Program-made: the position numbers and the translations under genes | Source: Pseudomonas viridiflava | GTDB taxonomy: Bacteria > Pseudomonadota > Gammaproteobacteria > Pseudomonadales > Pseudomonadaceae | Length of the DNA: 64,000 bases | Reading direction: 5' to 3' | Assembly (NCBI RefSeq): GCF_900582195.1 | Contig: NZ_UTHA01000129.1 | Location: 18,518-82,517 of the forward strand | The notes under the pieces: generated by a model | What the model was told of the DNA's origin: nothing | The model's input: the letters and a program-made list of their open reading frames with translations, nothing else | Database searches by the model: none | Shown: positions 46,265-55,002 of the stretch, one piece after another | Numbering within the stretch: position 1 is the stretch's first letter | How the letters are laid out: every line of letters starts with the position of its first letter

Positions 46265-48193
46265 ATGCGCAGTCGCCTTTTCAGTGTCTTGTCCTGTTTG
46301 CTACTTACCGCCGCTGCCGCTCAATCCGCCCAGGCGGTGGACCTGTCCACCCAACGCCAGTATTACGATGAAGCCAAGCGCGCCCTGGCCAAGGGTGATA
46401 CCGGCCCGTATTTCCGTTACAGCCAGGCGCTGGCCGATTACCCGCTGGAACCGTATCTGGCCTACGACGAACTGACCGCGCGGCTGAAAACCGCGAGCAA
46501 TGCGGAAATCGAGAAATTCCTCGCCGAACACGGTGACCTGCCCCAGGCCAACTGGATGAAACTGCGCTGGTTGCGCTGGCTCGCCGACCGTGGCGACTGG
46601 GCGACCTTCGTCAAGTATTACGACCCGAAACTCAACTTCACCGAGCTGGATTGCCTCAATGCGCAATACCAGATCACCCACGACAAGAAAGCCGAGGGTT
46701 ACGCCAACGCCGACAAGCTGTGGCTCACGGGCAAGTCGCAACCCGCCGCGTGTGACGCGCTGTTCGGGATTTGGGCCGCCGATGGTCAGCTCACTGAGCA
46801 GAAGCGCTGGGAGCGCACCAAGCTCGCCGCTCAGACGCGTAACTATCCGCTGGCCAACAGCCTGGTCAACGGCCTGACCACCCTCGCCCCGCGTGGTCGT
46901 TTGCTGGTGGATGTGGCGCAGAAACCGGAGTTGCTGAATCAGCCTTCGCGCTTCACCCCGGCCGATGAACCGATGTCCGACGTGGTCAGCCTCGGCCTGC
47001 GTCGCCTCGCGCGCCAAGATCCGGACAAGGCCATGGCGCTGCTCGACGGTTATGCCAGCAGCATGCATTTCTCCCGCGATGAAAAAGTCGCGATCGCCCG
47101 GGAAATCGGCCTGACCCTCGCCCGTCGTTTTGACAGCCGCGCGCTGGACGTGATGACCAAGTACGACCCGGAGCTGCGCGACAACACCGTCTCGGAATGG
47201 CGTATGCGCCTGCTGTTGCGTCTGGCGCGCTGGGACGACGCCTATCAGCTGACCCGACGTCTGCCGCAGGATCTGGCCACCACCAACCGCTGGCGCTACT
47301 GGCAGGCGCGCAGCCTGGAACTGGCCCAGCCGCAGAACCCGGAAGCGCAGACCCTGTACAAAAACCTTGCGCGCGAACGTGATTTCTACGGTTTCCTCGC
47401 TGCCGATCGCTCGCAGTCGCCATACTCACTGAACAACAAGCCGCTGGTCCTCAGCCAAGCGCTGATCAACAAGGTGCGCAACACTCCAGGCGTACGCCGC
47501 GCGCTGGAATTCCACGCACGTGGGCAGATCGTCGACGGTCGTCGCGAGTGGTATCACGTCAGCCGCCACTTCAATCGCGATGAAATGGTTGCCCAGGCGA
47601 AACTGGCTTACGACCTGAAATGGTATTTCCCGGCGATCCGCACCATCAGTCAGGCGCAGTACTGGGACGATCTGGACATTCGCTTCCCGATGGCTCACCG
47701 CGAAACACTCGTGCGGGAAGCCAAGGTGCGCGGCCTGCATTCGAGCTGGGTGTTTGCCATTACTCGCCAGGAAAGCGCGTTCATGGACGACGCTCGCTCC
47801 GGCGTTGGCGCCAGTGGCCTGATGCAGTTGATGCCCGGCACCGCCAAGGAAACCGCGCGCAAGTTCAGCATCCCGCTTGCCTCGCCGCAGCAAGTTCTGG
47901 ATCCGGACAAGAACATCCAGCTCGGTGCCGCTTACCTGAGCCAGGTGCACAGCCAGTTCAACGGCAACCGCGTCCTCGCCTCCGCCGCCTACAACGCAGG
48001 GCCCGGTCGCGTACGCCAATGGCTGCGAGGCGCCGATCACCTGAGCTTCGACGTCTGGGTGGAAAGTATCCCGTTCGATGAAACCCGTCAGTACGTGCAA
48101 AACGTGCTGTCGTACTCGGTGATCTACGGCCAGAAGCTCAACTCGCCACAGCCACTGGTGGACTGGCATGAGCGGTATTTTGATGATCAGTGA
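46265..48193 (+). CDS. slt: Soluble lytic transglycosylase Slt
   Basis: Periplasmic enzyme that cuts peptidoglycan glycans to anhydromuropeptides, whose cytoplasmic products are later handled by NagZ. The 642 residues have a signal peptide (about 1-25, ending QSAQA), a long alpha-superhelical U domain, and a C-terminal lysozyme-like domain with the catalytic Glu in ITRQESAFMDD, GASGLMQLMPGTAKETA, and AAYNAGPGRVRQW. I used ATG 46265 since it places the signal sequence at the start; the ribosome site is weak. Ends with its own terminator. Confidence 0.95.
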   Translation: MRSRLFSVLSCLLLTAAAAQSAQAVDLSTQRQYYDEAKRALAKGDTGPYFRYSQALADYPLEPYLAYDELTARLKTASNAEIEKFLAEHGDLPQANWMKLRWLRWLADRGDWATFVKYYDPKLNFTELDCLNAQYQITHDKKAEGYANADKLWLTGKSQPAACDALFGIWAADGQLTEQKRWERTKLAAQTRNYPLANSLVNGLTTLAPRGRLLVDVAQKPELLNQPSRFTPADEPMSDVVSLGLRRLARQDPDKAMALLDGYASSMHFSRDEKVAIAREIGLTLARRFDSRALDVMTKYDPELRDNTVSEWRMRLLLRLARWDDAYQLTRRLPQDLATTNRWRYWQARSLELAQPQNPEAQTLYKNLARERDFYGFLAADRSQSPYSLNNKPLVLSQALINKVRNTPGVRRALEFHARGQIVDGRREWYHVSRHFNRDEMVAQAKLAYDLKWYFPAIRTISQAQYWDDLDIRFPMAHRETLVREAKVRGLHSSWVFAITRQESAFMDDARSGVGASGLMQLMPGTAKETARKFSIPLASPQQVLDPDKNIQLGAAYLSQVHSQFNGNRVLASAAYNAGPGRVRQWLRGADHLSFDVWVESIPFDETRQYVQNVLSYSVIYGQKLNSPQPLVDWHERYFDDQ

Positions 48194-48216
48194 TCACGCG
48201 GCTGACGCCGAGTAAC

Positions 48217-48252
48217 AAAAAAATGCCCGTATCGCGAGACGGGCATTTTTTA
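48217..48252 (+). terminator. Terminator of slt
   Basis: Stem AAATGCCCGT/ACGGGCATTT with following T-run, about 25 bp after slt. Also suited to stop the convergent fic transcript. Confidence 0.9.
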
Positions 48253-48272
48253 TTGAGCTGTCGGCTGCGGAC

Positions 48273-49301
48273 TTAACCCTGCAACTTTTTAACAATCATT
48301 TTGCCAAGTTGGGTAAGCCGATATTTCTGGGTTGGATTCCTGGGTGATTGAGGATCGGTCATTTCGATCATTCCAGCGGTTAAGGCCGGCTTGAGATAGT
48401 TGGATCTGAACGTAGCCTTGTGGACCAGGCTCATCTCTGCCATCAGATCACTGATCCTCAAAGAACGCAGTCCCAGCGTTAACAACAATCTTGCTACTAG
48501 GTCGTTTACTGAGTCGGTTACTAGGTCGCTCGCTGACTCATTAGCGATGGCTTCACGCAACGAAACATTCAGCGCATGCAGCATGTACTCGACGAAAGGC
48601 GTTGACTCTCCCTTCCGGTCAGCAGCAGACAAGGCAGAGTAATAGGCATCCTGCTCTTCTCGAATAACCGTTTCGACCGGCAAATACGCCAGGACCGGGC
48701 GCCATTGGCTCAATATCAATGTTTGCCAAAGCCGTCCCATTCGCCCGTTTCCATCAGCAAACGGATGGATGAACTCAAACTCATAGTGGAATACGCAACT
48801 GATGATCAGCGGATGCCATTCAGAGCACACAAGCCATGCTAGCAAGTCATCCATCAGCGGTGATATGCGGCTCGGAGGCGGCGCCATATGTACCAGTTGT
48901 TCTCCGCGATAAATCCCCATACCCGCTCGACGAAAGTGCCCGCACTCGTCAATTAGCCCATGCATCAACAACTCATGCGCTTGAAACAGGTCAGCCCTGT
49001 TGTCAGGCTGCCATTGCGGCATGGTTTCATACGCTGCAAATGCATTGCGCACTTCTTGAATTTCCTTGGGCAAACCTAGAACCCGTTGCCCGGCGAGCAC
49101 TGCGGTTACCTGCTCGACACTCAATGTATTGTTTTCGATTGCCAAAGAGGCCTGAATCGTACGGATACGATTGCCTCGGCGCAGATGAGGCGTCTGCCGA
49201 CTATCGCCCCCAGCCGAAAGCTGACCGATTTGCTCGCTGATTTCGGCGATCAACGCGATCATTCGTGTGGTTAGGGTCAACGGCGGTTGGTAATGGCTCA
49301 T
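48273..49301 (-). CDS. Fic family protein with N-terminal inhibitory motif and C-terminal winged helix
   Basis: A 342-residue class II Fic protein, usually an AMP-transferase acting on protein hydroxyls. The active loop is complete, HPFADGNGRMGR (His179). The self-inhibitory helix motif S/T-x3-E-G/N is SLAIEN (Ser52, Glu56, Asn57), so activity is probably held in check until relieved. The C-terminal 70 residues look like a winged helix (SLVHKATFRSNYLKPALTAGMI). The stretch SASDLVTDSVNDLV is encoded by an imperfect DNA repeat. Codons are visibly richer in A/T than in the neighbours, and a Fic gene is not at this place in my memory of P. aeruginosa, so acquisition is likely. ATG 49301 has GGATGGGGA upstream; ATG 49334 is possible. 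No antitoxin gene lies beside it. Confidence 0.88.
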   Translation of the reverse strand: MSHYQPPLTLTTRMIALIAEISEQIGQLSAGGDSRQTPHLRRGNRIRTIQASLAIENNTLSVEQVTAVLAGQRVLGLPKEIQEVRNAFAAYETMPQWQPDNRADLFQAHELLMHGLIDECGHFRRAGMGIYRGEQLVHMAPPPSRISPLMDDLLAWLVCSEWHPLIISCVFHYEFEFIHPFADGNGRMGRLWQTLILSQWRPVLAYLPVETVIREEQDAYYSALSAADRKGESTPFVEYMLHALNVSLREAIANESASDLVTDSVNDLVARLLLTLGLRSLRISDLMAEMSLVHKATFRSNYLKPALTAGMIEMTDPQSPRNPTQKYRLTQLGKMIVKKLQG

Positions 49302-49358
49302 GTCCCCATCCAGGCATTCCAAACAGGCCGCCATAATGCCCGATAAGGGCAGTGTCCA

Positions 49359-51143
49359 TCAGACTTGATCAACCGTTACTTTTCCATCATTGAACTGCAA
49401 CGCCGCCAACCGCGCATACAGCGGATTGCTGGCAATCAGCTCCTGATGGGTACCAATGGCGACAAGCTTGCCCTGATCCATCACTGCAATCCGGTCAGCG
49501 TTTTTCACCGTGGCCAGTCGATGCGCAATCACCAGCGTGGTGCGGTTCTGCATCAGGCTCGGCAGCGCTTCCTGAATCAGGTGTTCGCTCTGCGCATCGA
49601 GGGCGCTGGTGGCTTCGTCCAGCAGCAGGATCGGTGCGTCGACCAGCAACGCACGAGCGATCGCCAGACGTTGGCGCTGGCCACCGGAAAGACCGAGGCC
49701 ACCATCGCCGAGATGGGTCTGGTAACCGTTAGGCATTTTCTCGATGAAGTCGTGGGCGTGAGCAATTTTTGCCGCGTCCTTGACTTGCTCCAGCGTAGCC
49801 CCCGGATTGCCGTAACGAATGTTCTCTTCAACGCTGCCGAAAAACAGTGCCGGCGCCTGTGACACCAAAGCGAAGTGACGGCGCAGGTCCAGCGGATCGA
49901 GGCTGGTCAGCGGCACACCATCGATGAGAATCTGCCCTTCCAACGGGTCATAAAAGCGCAACAGCAAGTCGTAAACCGTGGACTTGCCGGCGCCGGAAGG
50001 CCCCACCAGCGCCAGTGTCTCGCCGGCGCGAATGGTCAGATTCAAGCCGTTGACGGCGTAGCTTTCCGGACGCGAAGGGTAGGAAAAACGCACGTCCTGC
50101 AATTGCAATTCACCCCGCACGCGCTCCGGCAAGGTCACCAGCCCGGTGACGGGCGGCTGGATGATGTTTTCCGAACCCAGCAGTTCAGCGATACGTTCGG
50201 CGGCCCCGGCCGCGCGCTGCAGTTCGCCGATCACCTCACTCAACGTGCCAATGGCACTGCCGACAATCAGGCTGTAAAAGACAAACGCCGCCAGTTCGCC
50301 GCCGGTGATGCGTCCGGCGATCACGTCCATGCCACCCACCCACAACATCACCGCCACCGCACCGAGCACCAACACAATCACCATGGTGATCATCCACGAA
50401 CGCTGAAAGATGCGTTTGCGCGCCGTGTCGAACGCGTCCTCGACCGTCGTCGCAAAACGACGCTCGTCCTGGACCTGATGGTTGTAGGCTTGCACGGTTT
50501 TGATCTGGCCGAGGGTTTCCGACACATAGCTGCCGATATCGGCGACGCGGTCCTGGCTCAATCGCGACAGATTGCGTACGCGCCGACCGAAAATCAGGAT
50601 CGGCGCGACCACGAACGGCAACGCAATCACCACGATGCTGGTGAGTTTCGCATTGGTCACGAACAGCAGGATGACACCGCCAATGACCATCAGCAGGTTG
50701 CGCAGGAACATCGACAGCGACGAGCCGATCACCGATTGCAGCAGCGTCGTGTCAGCGGTCAGTCGCGACTGGATCTCCGAACTGCGGTTGTTCTCGTAAA
50801 AGCCGGGATGCAGATAGACCAGGTGATTGAACACCTCACGGCGGATGTCGGCCACGCAGCGCTCGCCGATCCACGATACCCAGTAAAACCGCGCGAACGT
50901 GCCGACCGCCAGACCCAGCACCATCAGCATGAAGATGCCGATGCTCTGGTTGAGCTGATGCGGTGACTGGGTCATGAAGCCACGGTCGACCAACAGTTTG
51001 ATCCCCTGCCCCATCGACAACGTGACGGCGGCGGTGACGATCAACGCTAGCAGCGCAGCGAAGACTTGCCAGCGGTAAGGGGCCAGAAACCGACGGGTCA
51101 AACGCAAAGCGCGACGGTGTCGTGAAGAAAGCTTCGGGGTCAT
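49359..51143 (-). CDS. MsbA/BmrA-type ABC exporter (fused membrane and ATPase domains)
   Basis: A 594-residue half-transporter. Six membrane helices (about residues 20-320) carry IGERCVADIRREVFNHLVYL and the coupling-region SETLGQIKTVQAYNHQ. The C-terminal ATPase has Walker A LVGPSGAGKSTVYDLL, signature LSGGQRQRLAIARALL, Walker B ILLLDEATSALD and the His switch VIAHRLATV. It would work as a homodimer exporting lipid or drug-like compounds. It is not the essential msbA, which is normally beside lipid A kinase or waa genes. ATG 51143. Divergent from a small gene 255 bp away. Confidence 0.9.
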   Translation of the reverse strand: MTPKLSSRHRRALRLTRRFLAPYRWQVFAALLALIVTAAVTLSMGQGIKLLVDRGFMTQSPHQLNQSIGIFMLMVLGLAVGTFARFYWVSWIGERCVADIRREVFNHLVYLHPGFYENNRSSEIQSRLTADTTLLQSVIGSSLSMFLRNLLMVIGGVILLFVTNAKLTSIVVIALPFVVAPILIFGRRVRNLSRLSQDRVADIGSYVSETLGQIKTVQAYNHQVQDERRFATTVEDAFDTARKRIFQRSWMITMVIVLVLGAVAVMLWVGGMDVIAGRITGGELAAFVFYSLIVGSAIGTLSEVIGELQRAAGAAERIAELLGSENIIQPPVTGLVTLPERVRGELQLQDVRFSYPSRPESYAVNGLNLTIRAGETLALVGPSGAGKSTVYDLLLRFYDPLEGQILIDGVPLTSLDPLDLRRHFALVSQAPALFFGSVEENIRYGNPGATLEQVKDAAKIAHAHDFIEKMPNGYQTHLGDGGLGLSGGQRQRLAIARALLVDAPILLLDEATSALDAQSEHLIQEALPSLMQNRTTLVIAHRLATVKNADRIAVMDQGKLVAIGTHQELIASNPLYARLAALQFNDGKVTVDQV

Positions 51144-51398
51144 TCAGGTACACATCCGTGTTGGTGAAAGGGCTAGCCTAAACCTTCTTGGGGCGGAACT
51201 CTGTAAATCACAATGAGTCAGGTTAAATATGCCCCCAAAGACTAGGCCATAGTTACTATTGGTCTAAAGTCCCGGTTGAGACGAGCGGTCGTTTCTGTTT
51301 GAGTGGAGATGCCCCCACTGACAGACCGCAGGGAGTTGTCACAGCCCGGTCACGTGGCGGTTTTACCCTAGGCACACAACCTGATGAGGAGACAGGCC

Positions 51399-51575
51399 AT
51401 GTCCTTACAAAGCAGCGAAGACAAAATTGAAGTGATCCGCACCAAGCCCGGCCAATCTCTGGGTTGCTCGATACTGGATAAGGATGGGCGCGAAGTACCG
51501 ATCACTGAAGAAATGATCCAGCAAGCCTGCAGCGAGCTGGAGAAGCGATTGGTCAAGCCTGCCGAACAAGAGTGA
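51399..51575 (+). CDS. Small conserved hypothetical protein (58 aa)
   Basis: A 58-residue soluble protein, highly charged: KIEVIRTKPGQSLGCSIL followed by KDGREVPITEEMIQQACSEL. The N-terminal half may be a small beta unit and the rest a helix. ATG 51399 is preceded by GAGGAGA, a good ribosome site, and the gene ends at a terminator, so it is a real small gene. I do not recognise a family with known function. Confidence 0.8.
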   Translation: MSLQSSEDKIEVIRTKPGQSLGCSILDKDGREVPITEEMIQQACSELEKRLVKPAEQE

Positions 51576-51592
51576 TATAGCCACCGTCTTCA

Positions 51593-51621
51593 TGACCCGG
51601 TTCTTTTGACCGGGTTTTTTC
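51593..51621 (+). terminator. Terminator after the 58-aa gene
   Basis: Stem ACCCGGT/(G)ACCGGGT with TTCTTTT-type loop and following T6, 18 bp after the stop codon. Confidence 0.88.
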
Positions 51622-51652
51622 TGTGTACCTATCTGAAATTTGTGCCGGGACC

Positions 51653-51727
51653 TTCGCGAGCAAGCTCGCTCCCACAGGGATCTCCCATCCACTGAGGATT
51701 TCCTGTGGGAGCGAGCTTGCTCGCGAA
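51653..51727. repeat. REP doublet (REPIN-like)
   Basis: Inverted pair, both copies with the consensus GAGCTTGCTC core, between the 58-aa gene and pdxB. Confidence 0.9.
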
Positions 51728-51743
51728 TCGGCCACCTCGGTTT

Positions 51744-52886
51744 CTAGACAGCTACCGCACCCAGCGCCGCCACGATCTTCGCCAACGCCGGCGACTCCCC
51801 TTCAATCCGCACCTTCAGCCCTTCAATCTCGCGCCGCACCGGATATTGCTTGCGCAACACATCAAACGCCGCCCGCTGCTCGCCGACATTGCCTACGAGG
51901 CTGCGGCGAAAATCCGCATCATCGTGGCGCGGGTCGTACACACCCCGGCACAACATCGCCAGCGCCCAGGCCGGTTCGCTATCGGCGTGCAGAGTCACTT
52001 GCGACAGCCACGGCGCCGGCAGCAGGTCACTGAGCTGGATGCTCGTCGGCTGACCGATAAATTCGCAATAGGCCTGATAAATCTGCGCCGTTCCGCGCTG
52101 CTTGCCATCGAGGCTGTAACCGGCAATGTGCGGTGTGGCCAACACGCAAAGATCAGCCAGCGCGACATCGACTTCGGGTTCGGCTTCCCAGACATCAAGC
52201 ACCGCTTGCAGGTCTTCACGCGCCAGCAGCACTTCACGCAGCGCGGCGTTATCCACCACCGGACCACGCGCCGCGTTGATCAGCCACGCACCGGGCTTGA
52301 GCTGCTGCAAACGCTGTTGATCGAACAAATGCCAGGTTGCACCGTCGCCGCTGCGAGTCAATGGCGTGTGGAGACTGATCACATCGCACTGCTCGATGAT
52401 CTGCTCGAGACTGACATAATCGCCGCCCTCGGCAGCCCGACGCGGCGGATCGCAGACTTTGACGTTCCAGCCCAGCCCCCTCAGGACCTGGATCAGACGC
52501 CCCCCGACTTCGCCCGCGCCGACAACCCCGTAGGTGCGCTGAGTCAGATCGACACCTTCGATTTCGGCGAGCGTCATCAGGCTGCCCAGCACGTAATCAA
52601 CCACACCTCGGGCATTGCAGCCGGGAGCGCTCGACCAAGTGATGCCGGCATCATTGAAGTACTCGAGATCCAAATGATCAGTACCAATGGTGCAGGTGCC
52701 GACAAAGCGCACTTTGCTGCCCTCAAGCAACGCGCGGTTGACGTTGGTCACCGAGCGCACGAGCAACACGTCGGCCTGCTCGACCGTCGCACGGTCGATG
52801 GAACGGCCCGGCACCCGGCGGATCTCGCCGAAACCGGCAAAAAAAGCATCGAGCAGCGGGATATTTTCGTCGGCAACAATCAGCAT
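51744..52886 (-). CDS. pdxB: Erythronate-4-phosphate dehydrogenase PdxB
   Basis: Second enzyme of the deoxyxylulose-phosphate-independent-of-glutamine (DXP-dependent) route to pyridoxal phosphate, oxidising 4-phosphoerythronate. The 380 residues show the D-isomer 2-hydroxyacid dehydrogenase plan: [16 protein letters not shown]-binding [16 protein letters not shown], catalytic Arg in [14 protein letters not shown], Glu in DVWEAEPEV and His in [12 protein letters not shown]. The last 100 residues are the PdxB-specific dimerisation domain. ATG 52886. Divergent from the MATE gene; no terminator other than the REP doublet was seen after it. Confidence 0.96.
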   Translation of the reverse strand: MLIVADENIPLLDAFFAGFGEIRRVPGRSIDRATVEQADVLLVRSVTNVNRALLEGSKVRFVGTCTIGTDHLDLEYFNDAGITWSSAPGCNARGVVDYVLGSLMTLAEIEGVDLTQRTYGVVGAGEVGGRLIQVLRGLGWNVKVCDPPRRAAEGGDYVSLEQIIEQCDVISLHTPLTRSGDGATWHLFDQQRLQQLKPGAWLINAARGPVVDNAALREVLLAREDLQAVLDVWEAEPEVDVALADLCVLATPHIAGYSLDGKQRGTAQIYQAYCEFIGQPTSIQLSDLLPAPWLSQVTLHADSEPAWALAMLCRGVYDPRHDDADFRRSLVGNVGEQRAAFDVLRKQYPVRREIEGLKVRIEGESPALAKIVAALGAVAV

Positions 52887-53045
52887 GGCGGGCTCCTTTG
52901 GCGGATCGGCAGTTTAGGTGCAGATCGGTCGCCGGGCCAGCAGGCTTTGCGCTTACAAATCCGCAACAGAGGATTTTTCCTGACCATGACGTCAGCGGCG
53001 TAGAATGCGGCGCCTTGCGCATCAACACCTCTGGACGCTTTGCCC

Positions 53046-54455
53046 GTGAATTCTGTAACTGATCAACCTGTCGCTGTTTCCCTCACCCGCCCTGCGCGTA
53101 TTCGCCTGGAGTTCAAGAACCTGCTCGCCCTGGCGTTGCCGATCATCATCGCGCAACTGGCGACCACGGCCATGGGCTTCGTCGACGCGGTGATGGCCGG
53201 CCGCGTCGGGCCAAAGGATCTGGCGGCCGTGGCGCTGGGCAACTCGATCTGGGTGCCGGTGTTTCTGCTGATGACCGGCACGCTGCTGGCAACTACGCCG
53301 AAAGTCGCTCAGCGTTTTGGCGCTGGCACCCACAGCGAAATCGGCCCGCTCGTGCGTCAGGCGCTGTGGCTGGCGCTGGTAGTCGGACTGATCGCGACGG
53401 CGATGCTGGTCGCCGCCGAGCCGGTGCTGCACCTGATGAAGGTCGATCCCGAGCTGATCGGCCCGTGCATGCAATACCTGCACGGCATCGCCAGCGGTCT
53501 GCCGGCGGTGGCGTTCTATCACGTGCTGCGCTGCACCAGTGACGGCATCGGTCGAACCCGTCCGGCAATGGTGCTGGGCCTGTGCGGTCTGGCGCTGAAC
53601 ATTCCGCTGAACTACATCTTCATCTATGGCCACTTCGGCGTGCCGGCCATGGGCGGCGTCGGTTGCGGCTGGGCCACGGCCATCGTGATGTGGGTGATGG
53701 CGCTGGGGCTGGCCGGTTATGAGCGCTGGGCTCCGGCTTATCGTTCGAGCGAGATTTTCAGCCGTTTCGACTGGCCGCAATGGGCAGTGATCAAACGTCT
53801 GCTGGCGATTGGTCTGCCGATCGGTATCGCGGTGTTTGCCGAGTCGAGTATTTTCGCCGTGATCGCGCTGTTGATCGGCAGCCTCGGCGCTACCGTGGTG
53901 GCCGGGCACCAGATTGCGCTGAACGTCAGTTCGCTGGTGTTCATGATTCCCTACTCATTGGGCATGGCAGTGACCGTGCGTGTCGGTCAGGCGTTGGGCC
54001 GCGAAGAACCGCGTGAGGCGCGCTTTGCCGCTGGCGTCGGTATGGGCACCGCGCTGGCCTACGCCTGTCTGTCGGCGAGCATGATGTTGTTGCTGCGCGA
54101 GCCGATTGCGGCGATCTACACCGCTGACCCGACGGTGATTCACATTGCGGCGATGCTCATTGTGTACTCGGCGCTGTTCCAGTTTTCCGACGCGATCCAG
54201 GTCACCGCTGCCGGCGCACTGCGCGGTTATCAAGACACGCGGGTGACGATGATCCTGACCCTGTTCGCCTATTGGGGGATTGGTTTGCCGGTGGGTTACG
54301 CCCTCGGCCTGACCGACTGGCTTGGCGAACCACGCGGCCCGAGCGGGTTGTGGCAGGGTTTGATCGTTGGTTTGAGCTGTGCGGCGTTGATGCTGTCGAT
54401 TCGTTTGACGCGTAGTGCGCGCAAGCGTATTCGGATCAGTCGCAGCGCAGGCTAA
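53046..54455 (+). CDS. MATE family multidrug efflux protein (NorM/PmpM type)
   Basis: About 469 residues with 12 predicted membrane helices in two similar halves. The first starts LLALALPIIIAQLATTAMGF...VDAVMAGRVG and the second LLAIGLPIGIAVFAESSIFA, the paired MATE signatures. Close relatives are H+-coupled (PmpM) or Na+-coupled (NorM) exporters of fluoroquinolones and cationic dyes. The start is uncertain: GTG 53046 gives MNSVTDQPVAV; TTG 53040 is two codons earlier; neither has a strong ribosome site. Divergent from pdxB. Confidence 0.9.
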   Translation: MNSVTDQPVAVSLTRPARIRLEFKNLLALALPIIIAQLATTAMGFVDAVMAGRVGPKDLAAVALGNSIWVPVFLLMTGTLLATTPKVAQRFGAGTHSEIGPLVRQALWLALVVGLIATAMLVAAEPVLHLMKVDPELIGPCMQYLHGIASGLPAVAFYHVLRCTSDGIGRTRPAMVLGLCGLALNIPLNYIFIYGHFGVPAMGGVGCGWATAIVMWVMALGLAGYERWAPAYRSSEIFSRFDWPQWAVIKRLLAIGLPIGIAVFAESSIFAVIALLIGSLGATVVAGHQIALNVSSLVFMIPYSLGMAVTVRVGQALGREEPREARFAAGVGMGTALAYACLSASMMLLLREPIAAIYTADPTVIHIAAMLIVYSALFQFSDAIQVTAAGALRGYQDTRVTMILTLFAYWGIGLPVGYALGLTDWLGEPRGPSGLWQGLIVGLSCAALMLSIRLTRSARKRIRISRSAG

Positions 54456-54477
54456 ACCATTAACACAGGACAAAAAC

Positions 54478-54565
54478 GTGGGAGCGAGCTTGCTCGCGAA
54501 TGCGGTGATTCAGTCGACATTTACAGTGACTGACACTCCGCTTTCGCGAGCAAGCTCGCTCCCAC
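54478..54565. repeat. REP doublet (REPIN-like) before tusA
   Basis: GTGGGAG-first arrangement, spacer containing GTGACTGACAC as in the pair at 54900. Confidence 0.9.
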
Positions 54566-54588
54566 CGTTGTTTTATGTGTAGCCCCTG

Positions 54589-54840
54589 TTACGCGTGTTT
54601 CTTGCGGATCCAGTACAGGTAAGTCCCGGCCTCTTCGTGCTGGCCCACCAGTTCGTGGTCGAGAAACACACAGAACTTGGGGATGTCGCGACGGGTCGAG
54701 GGATCGGTGGCGATCACTTTGAGGAGGCCGCCGGGCACCAGATCACGGATGTGTTGATGCAGCATCATCACCGGTTCCGGGCAATTGAGGCCGGTGGCGT
54801 CGAGGGTGCCGTCGACCGGGGTATCGATCATTTCACTCAT
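54589..54840 (-). CDS. tusA: Sulfur carrier protein TusA
   Basis: An 83-residue protein that passes persulfide sulfur from IscS to the TusBCD-E relay for 2-thiouridine in tRNA. The active Cys is in the signature [14 protein letters not shown] (C-P-x-P). [15 protein letters not shown] follows, and the C-terminus is WIRKKHA. ATG 54840 with AGGAGTGA upstream. It is isolated between two REP doublets and separate from tusBCD. Confidence 0.95.
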   Translation of the reverse strand: MSEMIDTPVDGTLDATGLNCPEPVMMLHQHIRDLVPGGLLKVIATDPSTRRDIPKFCVFLDHELVGQHEEAGTYLYWIRKKHA

Positions 54841-54899
54841 GATTCACTCCTGAAACTGGCCGGCATTGTCGCGCATTGCCGGGGGAATCGTCTAACCCC

Positions 54900-54988
54900 T
54901 GTGGGAGCGAGCTTGCTCGCGAAAGCGGTGTGTCATTCTGCATGGAGGTGACTGATACGGCGCCTTCGCGAGCAAGCTCGCTCCCACA
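54900..54988. repeat. REP doublet (REPIN-like) upstream of tusA
   Basis: Same arrangement and similar spacer as the pair at 54478, which suggests a common origin; it separates tusA from rlmM and lies close to the tusA promoter, an unusual place for a REP pair. Confidence 0.9.
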
Positions 54989-55002
54989 GGTTAGGTGTTG
55001 TG

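Noticed and set aside
51144..51398. Small gene or RNA between the ABC exporter and the 58-aa gene
   Set aside because: Only a weak GTGG/CCAC hairpin and AT-rich promoter-like DNA are visible; no ribosome site with a frame, and no terminator within it.
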